From an uncultured Myxococcales bacterium (lineage in GTDB: Bacteria > Myxococcota_A > UBA9042), in contig CAIMEY010000051.1 of assembly GCA_903840165.1 (NCBI GenBank), positions 124,001 through 188,000 of the forward strand: DNA of 64,000 bases, given 5' to 3'. Both the position numbers and the translations under genes were made by a program. This document shows, piece after piece, positions 48,001 to 54,808 of the stretch. The notes under the pieces were generated by a model. The model saw only the letters and a list, made by a program, of their open reading frames with translations. It was not told where the DNA came from and did not search any database. The number at the start of each line of letters is the position of its first letter. Position 1 is the stretch's first letter.

Positions 48001-51000
48001 TCAACCCGGTGATATTGTTCATGTCACTGTGACGGTGCAGAACAGTTCGACCGCAGCCTTGGCGGCGGACCCGCTTACGGGACAGAGCGGCATCGAACTG
48101 CGCAATGCCATTCCGACGGGCCTGGGTTATGTTCATGGTTCTGCTAGGTTGACAGTGGTGACGGCGAACAGCGATCAGCCCGCCGTGGTCAGCATCGATG
48201 AACAGCAACTGCCGTACGCCGTTCGAGCAATCGCCAAATCTAGCCATCGTTCCGTGGGCTTAGACCTGCCTGCAGGCGGTGCGCTGACCTTGGTCTTGCA
48301 GACGGTGGTCCTTGGCCGGACGCCCGAAGGCTCAACGTTGCCAGTTACCGCCCAGGCTTTTGCGGTTGGCGGCGCGGCGCTGACCGATCAGGCACAGGCA
48401 ACCGTGGTTGTCCAAGCAGATCCGCTGTTTACCCGCAGCCTGGTCATGGGCAAGGTGTTCTGCGATGCCAACGGCGACGGCGTCCAACAAGAAGGTGAGG
48501 ACGGTCTGCCCGGCGTGCGCGTCTACGCCGACATTGGTCAGTTCTCCACGACAGATGCCTATGGGCGCCTGCACTTGCAGAACCTGACCCCCGGCAATCA
48601 CCTGTTCAAGCTCGATACCGACACGCTGCCGCCAGGTTCAAGCCTGACGACCGAAGAGAAGCAAGTCCTTTACTTTACGCCCGGTTCAACGGCAGGCCTG
48701 ACCTTTGGCGTGCGCTGCGCCCTGGAGGCCACAGGACCGACTCGTGTGGAGCCGGCCGATCAGGCGACGAGTAGCGTGCTGCCCGAAGGCCCTGGCGTGG
48801 TGCTGATTTCGGCCGATGCCGGCAAGTTGGCTCTGGCCCTGGATGGCAAGGCCCTGGTGCCGCGTTTCGCCCGCGCACGGATCGATTTGGGCTATGATGT
48901 CAAGACCTTGGCTAATGACGCAACCTCGGTTGCACTGGAGGTCGGTCGCGACCTGACGCTTGCCGTCGAGTCTTCGGGCGGGTTTAGCCGATATGCGATT
49001 GAATTGAGGCGATTAGGCCAGGCCGGTCACCTTGGCTCCATCGTCCATGAACAGCCCGGCTTTGGCGAACTGCCACGGTCCCTGGTGGTCCACGCGATCG
49101 GTCAGGGGCCCATGGCCATGCTCCAGCCTGACCAGAAATACGCTGTTCGGGTGCGGGCCGAGACCAACTATGGCACAACCGCTTGGTCCGCCGCCCTGCC
49201 CTTTGAGGTACGCGCCAAGGTCACGGATCCACGGGCAAAGGCGTGGAGGCTGCCGTCTCGCCCGGCGCAGTTCTCCCTCAATGGACACGTGGTCGATCTG
49301 GATGCCAAGGGATTGGCCGCCGTGCGGGTCACCCGGCCAGCCGATGGTCGCTTGTTGGCCTCGCTACGCGCCCCAGATGGGTCTGTGCGCGAAGAATTCA
49401 TGACCTTGGCCAGGGCGTTGGCTGCCGGTTCAGCCGCGCCACCGAAGCCCGGCGAGGCGGCAAACGTCGCCGCACCAGCCGTGCCGTTGCCCAGGTCACC
49501 GGGAGAGGCTAGTCAGCCAGCGCCGGCGGCCGGAACCAATACTGCACCGGCGCCCCTGCCCGGACCCGTAGCGCCGCCCTCAACCAAGGCAGCTGCGCAA
49601 CCGAGCAATTCGCCCCAAACAGCAGGCACTTTGCCCAAGCCTTTGCCGGCCGCGACGCCTCAACCAGTCGCTGTGCCGACACCAGTCGCTGTGCCGACAC
49701 CGGTCGCTGTGCCCGCGCCTGTAGCCGTGGCCGTGCCGACGCCCGTAGCGATCCCGATTCCGCTGCCCACCGTGGGTAGCAGCGAGGCCGGCAGCGGTGG
49801 AAATCGTGAGCGTCGCCCAGTGCCCAAGGCGATCGCGGCACCACGGACCGCAGCGGCGCAAACCCTTGTGGCGGCTTCTGCTTTGCCGGGTGGCGCCCTG
49901 CTCGTTGCTGGTCAGACCTGGGCACCGGTGGTCAAGCCACTGAGTCTGGGCGGCCCCGCCACCCTGATTCCGCTGGCGGATGGCAAGGTGCTCGGACGCG
50001 TTCTGGTCCATGCAGCTGGATTGCCTAAGGATTTGCGCGCAGCCGCCCTGGTGCTCGTCGATGCCAAGGGCGCGGTCCTTTTGCGCACAGAGCTGGGCGT
50101 GCCTTTGCCGAGCACCTTCTACTGGGAGCCTGGCAGCGGCACCGCCCTGGAGCCTGGAAGCTATGGCCTAGCCTTAGAAGTCCTTACAAATCAAGCTCAA
50201 AGCGCTGGAGAGTCCTTGGTTGGATGGCGCTCTGCACCCGTCCGTCTCGAACTCGCCGAACGCGGCCTAGGCCTTGTGCCTGCGGGCGATCCGGACAAGG
50301 TTGTGCGGGCGACGCTGTTCGATGCTGGCAATCAACCGACTGATTCTATGAAGGATTGGCTCAGTAAGACCGGTTCAAGCCTCAAGGGTCAGCCTGGCCA
50401 GATCGCGGTGGTAACCGTGCACGATCATGGCGCAGGGGATGCTGCCGGTCGGTCGGCTCTTCAAGCCCAAGCCGTGCGGAATCAACTCGTTGCGGCAGGG
50501 GCCCAAAGCGATCGCCTTGTGGTCTTTGGCGTTGGCAGTGAAGTCGCTGACTTCAAACCGAATCTGGCATCCATGGGCCCGCACCGCGTCGAAGTTCGCA
50601 TGCGGCCTCTGGAAACCGGTTCGGCCAAGGGGGAAGCCCCTGCCTTCGCTGTGGCCGAAGGGCTGTGGGTAGACGGCAAGCGCGTCGCCGACCGTGTCGA
50701 TGCGATTCCCGGACAAGTCAGCGTTCATGCGGGAGAACCGAGCCTCATCGTTCAGCAAAGGCCTGATGGCCAAGCGGCCGTGTGGCAGCGGACCTTTGCT
50801 GTGCAGGCGCCGGGCGCTGCGCAGGGTGGCACGCCGCAGCAAGTTGGCTCAGGTGCTTTGGATTTTGCCGGCGACCTGCTTGATGACCTGGGCAACCAGA
50901 CGCGCGCTGCCGAAGCGGCGGCCCAGGGATTGCCGGCCCCCAAGGCGACCGAAGTGGCGCCGCGCACGCGTGGCTTGGATTGTGCGGCTGCCGACTTGCA

Positions 51001-54000
51001 ACTGTGGCTGCCCAAAGCAGGTTTGCCCTTAGCGACCCCTGATCTTGCCCTGCGCGGTCGGACCCGTCCGGGCAACAAGATTACTATTCAGGGACAGGCC
51101 ATCCCGGTCGACGCCGAGGGACGCTTCTTCGCACAAATCCGCTTGCCTGCAGGGAAATCGACGCTTAGTGTGGTGTCGACGGACCCGGCCGGCAACAAGG
51201 CCATGCTTGAACGCGAACTGACCGTACAGGACCGGCAATTCTTCCTTTTGGCCATTGCCGACGGCTCGATCAGCCAAGTGGGCGCGCACCTGATTGAGGC
51301 GCAGAACGACCCGAACGCCGCGGCCGTGGTCGGCGATAGCGCCCAACTGTACGGACGTGTAGCTGCTTATGCGAAGGGACGAATTTCAGGGCAGTTCCTC
51401 GGGCTCAAGGATCTGCAGTTCACGGCGCACGTCGATACAGCAAAGAACCCGCTGCTCCAGGATTTTGCCAGCAATCTCCTTGATCCGACTCGATTCTATC
51501 CGGTGTACGGTGACGCCAGCACCGCCGTCCAAGACGTCAACAGCCGCGGCAAGTTGTACGTGTTGGTCGAAGCCGACCGGTTCAAGGCGATGTTCGGTAA
51601 TTTCCGCTCTGGAATCAAAGGTATTGAGCTAGTTCGCTACGAACGGGCCCTCTACGGTGCCGAAATCGACGTGCGCCGGACCCTTGGCCAAGGCTTTGAC
51701 ACACGCGTGCACGGCTTTGTCGCCAGCCAGGATCAGAATTCCCAGCGTCATACCGATGTGTTACGCGGCACGGGTGGCTCGATTTACTACCTTTCCGGCC
51801 GCGATTTGGTCGATGGCTCCGAGCACGTGGACATTGTCGTCCGCGATCGCATCAGCAACCTGGAAATCGCTCGAATTACCCAGGCGCGCAACACGGATTA
51901 CACTATCGACCCGGCCCAAGGGCGGGTGCTGTTCAAGTCGCCCGTGGCCTCGGCCGTGGATGGCGCATTTATCGCCGCGCAGACCGGCCTACCTGGTCAG
52001 AATCTAACGTGGAATGGCCAGCCGGTCTTTGTCGAAGCGGTGTACGAAGCCCGCACGGTCCAGAGCAAGGATGGCGTCGCCTTTGGTGCGGAATTGCAAG
52101 AGAAAATGCTCAACGGCAAGCTGAGCATCGGCGGCCATTATGCCCAGGAGGGCCGCGGCACGGACCCGAGCTATCGGCTGGCTGGAGGCGATGTCGCGAT
52201 TCAGTTCGCCAAGGGCACCAAGCTAACTGCCGAATATGCCTGCAGTCAGTCGCGAGACTCGATGCTTGCAGTGTCCGACGATGGCGGTCTGACCTACGGC
52301 ACGCCCAAGTACGCGACCGATACCTTATCTGGTGGCAAGCCGGTCACGGGTCAGGCCGTTAAGGTGGCGTTTGACGCAGATCTGCGCGACATGTTTGGTA
52401 AAAGCGTGGGCGTCGAGCTACCCCAAGGTCAAACGGCGACGACCTCCCAGGACAAGGGTGCTTTGGACAAGGTTGCGGCGCAGAACCCGCTACTGGCCAA
52501 AGATATCGGGCGTTTACGGGCCAGCTACCAATGGGTGCAGGCTGGCTTCCAGTCCGGCGGTGCCATTGCCCAGCAGGGTCAGCAGAAGGTGGGCGTCGAT
52601 ACGGCCTTTGTCCTTGGCGCGGGAAATACGCTTCAATTACGCTATGATGGCTTACTATCCGGCCAGCAGAACCCCGCCCTGTATGGCGGCAGCAGCACTG
52701 CCTCGCAATGGGGCACCGGAACCTTTGCGGGTTCAGGCGCTTTGTCGGCATGGAACCGCCATTTGATCACGGTGCAGGATGTCTACAAGTCGACGGCGCG
52801 CTGGTCGATTTTGGGCGGCAATACCTATAGTTTCGGCACTGGACAGGACGGAAGCTCGGTCAGTGGCGACACAGTGATGCTCGGCGGCCAATACCGCGCC
52901 ACGGAGCGGTGGACCTTGCGCGGCGATCAGCAGGTCATCGTCCTGGGCGATCCAAGTCAATTCCGCAGCGATAAAGGCGCCTTGGACCACTTGGCTACGA
53001 CCTTCGGTGCCGACTATAAGCTTAGCAAGTCGCTATCACTCACGGCGCAAGAACGCGTCGGCTGGGGCGGGCAAAACGCGACCTTAGCCGGCTTGCGGAC
53101 CAGCTTGGACGAAACGACCAGTGCCTACGTCCAGCAGAAGCTCGAGGACAGCTACCAGACCGGCAAGCCCGTCAGCGCTACCGTGGTGGGTGCCGAAAGC
53201 CGTTACGGTACCGATAAGTCTGCGAGGGCCTATGGCGAGTACCAGATCGACAACTCCAGCAGCGCCGGCATGAATCGCGCGGTCATGGGCGTGGGCAAGA
53301 AGTTCGAAGTGCAAAAAGGCGTCACAGTGGACGGTGGTTACGAGCGCAGCCAGACCTTTGGCGGCGCCACGGGCGTGACGTCGCGGGATGCCTTTAGCGT
53401 CGGCGGCGAATGGCTCAAGCACGATTGGTGGAAGCTGACCTCGCGCCAGGAAGTGCGCGTTGATCAAGGGGATCCTTCCGTTGGCGGCTCCCGCAAACTG
53501 CAATGGCTCAGCATGAACAACATGCAGGCCGGCATCACCAAGGAGTTGACGCTCTTTGTCCGGGCCAACTGGACGCGGACGGAGAACGAAACGTTGAGTC
53601 GCACCGAGGCCGAGGCCCTGGAAGCGACGCTTGGCGTATCGTTCCGGCCCATCCGTCACAACTGGCTCAATGTTATCGGTAAAGTCACGCACCTGATCGA
53701 GCAGAGGCCCAGCGCCCAGGACCCCAATAGCACCGAACGCTCGGCCAAGGACATCTTGGGGCTGGAACCGGTGGCGGAATTGCCCCTGCGCCTGCAGTTT
53801 GCCCAAAAAGTCGCATGGAAACATGATACTGAATCGTTGCCGGGCTTGGCCGCGGCGACCAGTGACTTGGTGCTGCTGATTTCTCGGCTGAGCTGGCACG
53901 CGATGGCTCAGGTGGACCTGGCGGCGGAATACCGCTTCCTGGACACGGTGTTGGCCAAGGATGTCGAGCATGGCGCCCTGTTTGAGGCGGCCTGGGTGCT

Positions 54001-54124
54001 TAAGAAGACGCTGCGCCTGGGTGCCGGCTACAACTTCAGCCACTTTGTGGAAACCATGGTGGGCGATATCCAAAAGTCTACGAGTCCCGGCGGGTTCTTC
54101 TTGAGAATGACGGGCATGTACTAG
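39062..54124 (+). CDS. Giant 5,020-residue DUF11-repeat surface protein with OmpA-like domain and C-terminal outer-membrane barrel
   Basis: Uninterrupted over 15.06 kb. Order: basic N-terminus and signal peptide (RRRRLWWTGVLSILVLGLLLA, cleavage near GQA); a Cys-containing ~400-residue head resembling DUF3344-type domains; about 17 DUF11-like beta repeats (roughly residues 440-2730, each opening with a PGDxIxYTLTLxNTG pattern); two SdrD_B/carboxypeptidase-regulatory-like domains (~2733-2960); an eighteenth DUF11-like repeat (~2971); another SdrD_B domain (GKVFCDANGDGVQQEGEDGL, ~3126); a Pro/Ala linker (~3456-3600); an OmpA-like domain (~3743-3850); an Ig-like segment; and from ~4056 a barrel-like region with the DPTRFYPVYGDAST and YYLSGRDLVDGSEHV motifs found in other DUF11/SdrD_B outer-membrane proteins, ending in the aromatic FLRMTGMY. 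Predicted surface adhesin or stalk anchored by its own barrel. The ATG at 39062 lacks a strong Shine-Dalgarno; conserved signal sequence supports it. Confidence 0.9.
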   Translation: MKQRPPQSPWTDPRARLGSRRRRLWWTGVLSILVLGLLLAGQGQALVLGNYPATPKSFQVYGKAVHIGASLMSSTIDYRFNDTLKPSSYAQVPLAEQMPADAVIVGAYLFWGGRALDSGMDQTAQFVLADGFAINVSADTCDQVTDPSAISSSVGTHFYCRKDVTSLIASHPGGSFYNGSYSVGDVQAKTASVFLNGQDGINCGTKPGNTNLPETACCNYINPALPGYDPGCQASHASWSLIIIYDTKFSESTLRDVFLYDGFLLLDERGGPGNGSLGQKTFTISNFLVGDPPEALLSYHALEGDKQLGNPEQDPDPLNPTVSKNPDSPACATCYDFVQFNGTKLTGGAENSEPNNIMNSAPPGGSNPGIDLDQFNVSNLLKTGDTSATFLVSSGNGSLADNDTAVQSAGAGELFFFGASVLSINRKSPSFKSPVNKYVANASEASPGDEITYTWDMLNTGPVDAENVAAKLDQFPPPGTDYVAGSTTLNGKPVPDVGATSAILSGLKVGTLTSNTGGNQSATVTFKVKVKAVPGVSEIDSFGISSYTYISGKYPGSYNTQTSVVKLVPPSIQTPILTVSPAKVSPAGTATWTLSIQNATAVVQTLATWTMDLPPEVLFASATGPGTNKSAAAGGSNGTGQARFDNVSVPANGTVTFTITAKLKDLATLQAMGINPIAGHLVAAQASVVVGTKTIKSDDPGQPGTDNPTAFAVQVLSDFTTSTKTYADLSPATPLLPGDQIQFTITLKNTGAGPGTLSVTDPLPGGLTFVSSQSPELSFANGTVSGSNITVAVGATKVLQFTAQLNKDIAPGSSFANIATVSPTDGNPPTVVQTPAIKVEGGPDLSTSQKTAVDINGGALEPGDTIQYTLTLTNTGKLASAALQVSDPVDKGLEAVAAIDNGGVLDAATSAILWSIPALAPGQAIKLNFQAKVKAGVANGTTIANTATITSTNLIVPVVISANLKVQAQPVVSLFTETVTSSAGGSFNPGDTVTYTISLQNTGKGVVGNAVLTTTADGVITGLSASGGGVVNGQTVTWNLGTLSNGDPVKVVTWTGKLAGVVPQGKLVSNQASLAGDGLGSAALSDDPAQPGKQDPTTFSVTAAPNLTTSKKAYLDSNGGQVQGGDSLVFTVTVANTGNAPASQVVVSDVLAPQLTQVQVQGGSFDAASKTVTWNALPSLAPTDKPVDLTFTAIVDKTTLSGTIVSNTAKLAFTETPKTATTNTVSFGVQNLPDFGASTKAVQASLIQSGDKVTYTITVVNSGNSAGTSIVVTDKVPGELDNIVVSGGSYDAGSGTATWTLPTLAAGAQQTVQLSALVKKPLDKGTHVCNQANIVAKENATPSPTNPPGTAPKPGGTATCFDVDSAVKLILTKDVYNIASGAQINQSTVKPKTGLRYFVKASNAGNSVAKQLVVTDIVPVGLENITPLDGGTYDAGTKTITWPTVATLGTLPADQVQFRFEATTLTALDNGLAIANQAQANYQGAPTPQKSDDPTTAAQSDPTILTTVSNIDFSKASLTVSGGQGGGVVKPGDALTYTLTLSNDGDGIGKNVLVSLPIDNRLQYISADGGGTQQGNLLQWQLGTVSPGQATVLHVQVKVKTPQIDAAQISAQGLIQAQGFAAPVLTDSNLQTPVKEPTTVTVSAKPNLSASSWTYLDLNGGAIEPADVIDFALTLRNTGDAMAQALAVKALLQSQTLTDVKAFDSGIAATDSVQWTVPVVSLSPQGDVTLHLQGKIALGLSDGTKVVVIAQIPGVAVPPQLTLTVSAKPKFDTSTLIADDESGWVAKVGQVAPGHTVRIELTLQNTGKAAADGLQLTVPLPGKWSNLSAVTPGATISAGQVQFALGSLAAGGSEKVILKAQVASGALDGDKLPVTATLTATQLATPVPLTGPTLLVVQKPILKVTKTFKDLTGKHLFPTDALQFDITVANIGNAPAQNLAISDAVATSITNLTALGGGTVQGQNASWTIPALQPGQTVTVSLQGKIAAGIQNGATILNQAKAKASQGDEAASNTLTVPVNYPTLAVVTKLVPESPATAPVHPGDTVQLQVFVSADNAQAASNVAVVVPVDPTLFDITALGGSQWDAKAHLLKWSAKDTGSLQAIPGGGAVALQASLKVKATAANGSQAQAQAIAREGETDLAYPSNTATLAIAAIPDLQITKTVTDLSGGHFAPLATVRYQLEVRVKGATAAQQVSVTDALPSGLDLVAVGNNGTAQGSQIQWSTAKTPELQIVLPGQAVVLTFDARIKATANDGDLIANQAFGSADAMVAPAPSDDPKTAAAQDPTVLKVRTSSVLEASVKTAKDDNGGALLPGDTITWKINVIATAGQPVTGVKLIDPVPSGSDYVAGSTTVNGTPVPDNAGQSPLISGLSVAGPGQASGVLAAGADKAAVVTFQTRVRGDAPDGSLVRNLATALADAAPPTPIGPVELVVGKGASIRQTIKTAQVLDTNGNGQADPGEQIQYSITVKNTGKTDATAVSIDDPMPDHGKYVPSSMTLDGLALTDATDGDGASVDAAHKQIHVELGNLAPGQSRSVGLRVQIVVGPLVVNQAIAHAKGLSDEPSDWNGDDGDGNQPTVVQVGTLVPVLQVQKTVQDENGGDVKAGDYLRYTLMVSNLGGAAATGAFVSDPMPRGLLAPGLLAANGGPGPDLLVPAGALIGLVGQNKDIPGTLTVSNLTVGPGETVTVSLRAQVAPNLAAGSSLCNGAHADGGGSVGDAKPICVTVGAMIGEAAVVGTVFEDVGLADGAFQAGQDLPFAHFEVRILPPEGGQGPELTAIAGADGSYRINQVTAGPHRFDVRSPSGTVFLQGNFDVSNQGGRLDLPLKPTGRVYDAHSGGLVNGIRVFLRYDQADPLTPGQMVPAELLPPGQQGQRTDDSGAYVFAAPKGHAYRIDVTGIDLGYAFPPAQQPPEAGLVVLDAPGYVVADTLPKPSSKAPKYLTRFSLQGSGLAAMPRHNHVPVETLKSAIHASVKLSKTQAQPGDIVHVTVTVQNSSTAALAADPLTGQSGIELRNAIPTGLGYVHGSARLTVVTANSDQPAVVSIDEQQLPYAVRAIAKSSHRSVGLDLPAGGALTLVLQTVVLGRTPEGSTLPVTAQAFAVGGAALTDQAQATVVVQADPLFTRSLVMGKVFCDANGDGVQQEGEDGLPGVRVYADIGQFSTTDAYGRLHLQNLTPGNHLFKLDTDTLPPGSSLTTEEKQVLYFTPGSTAGLTFGVRCALEATGPTRVEPADQATSSVLPEGPGVVLISADAGKLALALDGKALVPRFARARIDLGYDVKTLANDATSVALEVGRDLTLAVESSGGFSRYAIELRRLGQAGHLGSIVHEQPGFGELPRSLVVHAIGQGPMAMLQPDQKYAVRVRAETNYGTTAWSAALPFEVRAKVTDPRAKAWRLPSRPAQFSLNGHVVDLDAKGLAAVRVTRPADGRLLASLRAPDGSVREEFMTLARALAAGSAAPPKPGEAANVAAPAVPLPRSPGEASQPAPAAGTNTAPAPLPGPVAPPSTKAAAQPSNSPQTAGTLPKPLPAATPQPVAVPTPVAVPTPVAVPAPVAVAVPTPVAIPIPLPTVGSSEAGSGGNRERRPVPKAIAAPRTAAAQTLVAASALPGGALLVAGQTWAPVVKPLSLGGPATLIPLADGKVLGRVLVHAAGLPKDLRAAALVLVDAKGAVLLRTELGVPLPSTFYWEPGSGTALEPGSYGLALEVLTNQAQSAGESLVGWRSAPVRLELAERGLGLVPAGDPDKVVRATLFDAGNQPTDSMKDWLSKTGSSLKGQPGQIAVVTVHDHGAGDAAGRSALQAQAVRNQLVAAGAQSDRLVVFGVGSEVADFKPNLASMGPHRVEVRMRPLETGSAKGEAPAFAVAEGLWVDGKRVADRVDAIPGQVSVHAGEPSLIVQQRPDGQAAVWQRTFAVQAPGAAQGGTPQQVGSGALDFAGDLLDDLGNQTRAAEAAAQGLPAPKATEVAPRTRGLDCAAADLQLWLPKAGLPLATPDLALRGRTRPGNKITIQGQAIPVDAEGRFFAQIRLPAGKSTLSVVSTDPAGNKAMLERELTVQDRQFFLLAIADGSISQVGAHLIEAQNDPNAAAVVGDSAQLYGRVAAYAKGRISGQFLGLKDLQFTAHVDTAKNPLLQDFASNLLDPTRFYPVYGDASTAVQDVNSRGKLYVLVEADRFKAMFGNFRSGIKGIELVRYERALYGAEIDVRRTLGQGFDTRVHGFVASQDQNSQRHTDVLRGTGGSIYYLSGRDLVDGSEHVDIVVRDRISNLEIARITQARNTDYTIDPAQGRVLFKSPVASAVDGAFIAAQTGLPGQNLTWNGQPVFVEAVYEARTVQSKDGVAFGAELQEKMLNGKLSIGGHYAQEGRGTDPSYRLAGGDVAIQFAKGTKLTAEYACSQSRDSMLAVSDDGGLTYGTPKYATDTLSGGKPVTGQAVKVAFDADLRDMFGKSVGVELPQGQTATTSQDKGALDKVAAQNPLLAKDIGRLRASYQWVQAGFQSGGAIAQQGQQKVGVDTAFVLGAGNTLQLRYDGLLSGQQNPALYGGSSTASQWGTGTFAGSGALSAWNRHLITVQDVYKSTARWSILGGNTYSFGTGQDGSSVSGDTVMLGGQYRATERWTLRGDQQVIVLGDPSQFRSDKGALDHLATTFGADYKLSKSLSLTAQERVGWGGQNATLAGLRTSLDETTSAYVQQKLEDSYQTGKPVSATVVGAESRYGTDKSARAYGEYQIDNSSSAGMNRAVMGVGKKFEVQKGVTVDGGYERSQTFGGATGVTSRDAFSVGGEWLKHDWWKLTSRQEVRVDQGDPSVGGSRKLQWLSMNNMQAGITKELTLFVRANWTRTENETLSRTEAEALEATLGVSFRPIRHNWLNVIGKVTHLIEQRPSAQDPNSTERSAKDILGLEPVAELPLRLQFAQKVAWKHDTESLPGLAAATSDLVLLISRLSWHAMAQVDLAAEYRFLDTVLAKDVEHGALFEAAWVLKKTLRLGAGYNFSHFVETMVGDIQKSTSPGGFFLRMTGMY
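40370..47250 (+). repeat. Array of about 17 DUF11-like repeats (coding)
   Basis: Repeat openings by eye near 40381, 40790, 41230, 41620, 41990, 42400, 42780, 43180, 43610, 44010, 44390, 44790, 45160, 45550, 45970, 46390 and 46850, a spacing of roughly 370-460 bases. Each encodes a ~125-150-residue beta-sandwich with PGD, an N-T-G or N-x-G turn, a DP(L/V/M)P strand and a W-x-(I/L)-x-x-L closing strand. Units are diverged in DNA, so this is old domain duplication, not recent slippage. Confidence 0.85.
49664..49750 (+). repeat. 18-bp TPVAVP coding repeats in the giant gene
   Basis: Two identical 18-base units (49664-49681, 49682-49699) and two or three degenerate ones encode P-V-A-V-P-T repeats in the linker between the SdrD_B part and the OmpA-like domain. 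Probably a flexible spacer that is prone to copy-number change. Confidence 0.85.
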
Positions 54125-54260
54125 CGCACGGCCATGGCAGTGCGAGGATGACCCTCACGAGCACGGGCGATCCGGATGCTGCAAAGTGAGCGCATCCCAG
54201 GTACGATGTGGCCATCGCCAGGGTCAAGGCGCGACCGGGCGCCGCGGGAGTCAAGCAGCA

Positions 54261-54635
54261 ATGGCACAGGACGGCGGAATGCGACGCGGATTGCGACAAA
54301 TTAAGGCCCTGATTTTCTTAGGCCTTACTGCCCTGTTGTGGGTAGGATGTGAAACCCAGCCCTTGCACGAGGCTTGCCTGCTGGACGAAGAAGTCACGGC
54401 CAAGCAAGTTTGCAACGGCACGGTCGGCACGGTGAGTTGCGTGGTGAAGCGCCATCCGCAATGCGATCAGTCGGTTTGCCTCTCGTGGTACAGCAATCCG
54501 GCGATTTGCACAAAGGCCTGCAACATCAAAAGCGGCAATGCGGATTGCCCGAGCGGCGACAACTGCTCGGCGTTTTCAGACAGTGAGTCCTACTGTGTTC
54601 CCAAGAACTTAGCAACAACGGGTGCCAAGAACTAG
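54261..54635 (+). CDS. Small Cys-rich lipoprotein
   Basis: 124 residues. Basic start (RRGLRQIK), hydrophobic ALIFLGLTALLW and lipobox VGC; the mature ~90 residues contain ten further cysteines in patterns such as CNGTVGTVSC, CDQSVCLSW, CTKACN and CPSGDNC, so it should be heavily disulfide-bonded. The ATG at 54261 is preceded at some distance by GGGAG; an ATG at 54279 is possible. It directly follows the giant gene (136 bases) and could be an accessory or binding partner. No family recognised. Confidence 0.75.
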   Translation: MAQDGGMRRGLRQIKALIFLGLTALLWVGCETQPLHEACLLDEEVTAKQVCNGTVGTVSCVVKRHPQCDQSVCLSWYSNPAICTKACNIKSGNADCPSGDNCSAFSDSESYCVPKNLATTGAKN

Positions 54636-54808
54636 CACCCAAAGACCACGGCTTTGGCCGCTAGCGGGCGCTGCGTGCTGCGAGACGGCCGGGCGAGTTC
54701 CGTGGACAAGCGGCGCCTGCGCGACGATCGGGGCGTGTGGCTTCCGCTGAGATGCCCCGACATTCTTGCGCAACCCGTCAATAACAGGACATCTTTTAGG
54801 AGTCCCCC

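Noticed and set aside
49664..49750. Short regular repeats considered as a CRISPR-like array
   Set aside because: Units are contiguous without spacers and encode a Pro/Val/Ala linker in frame.
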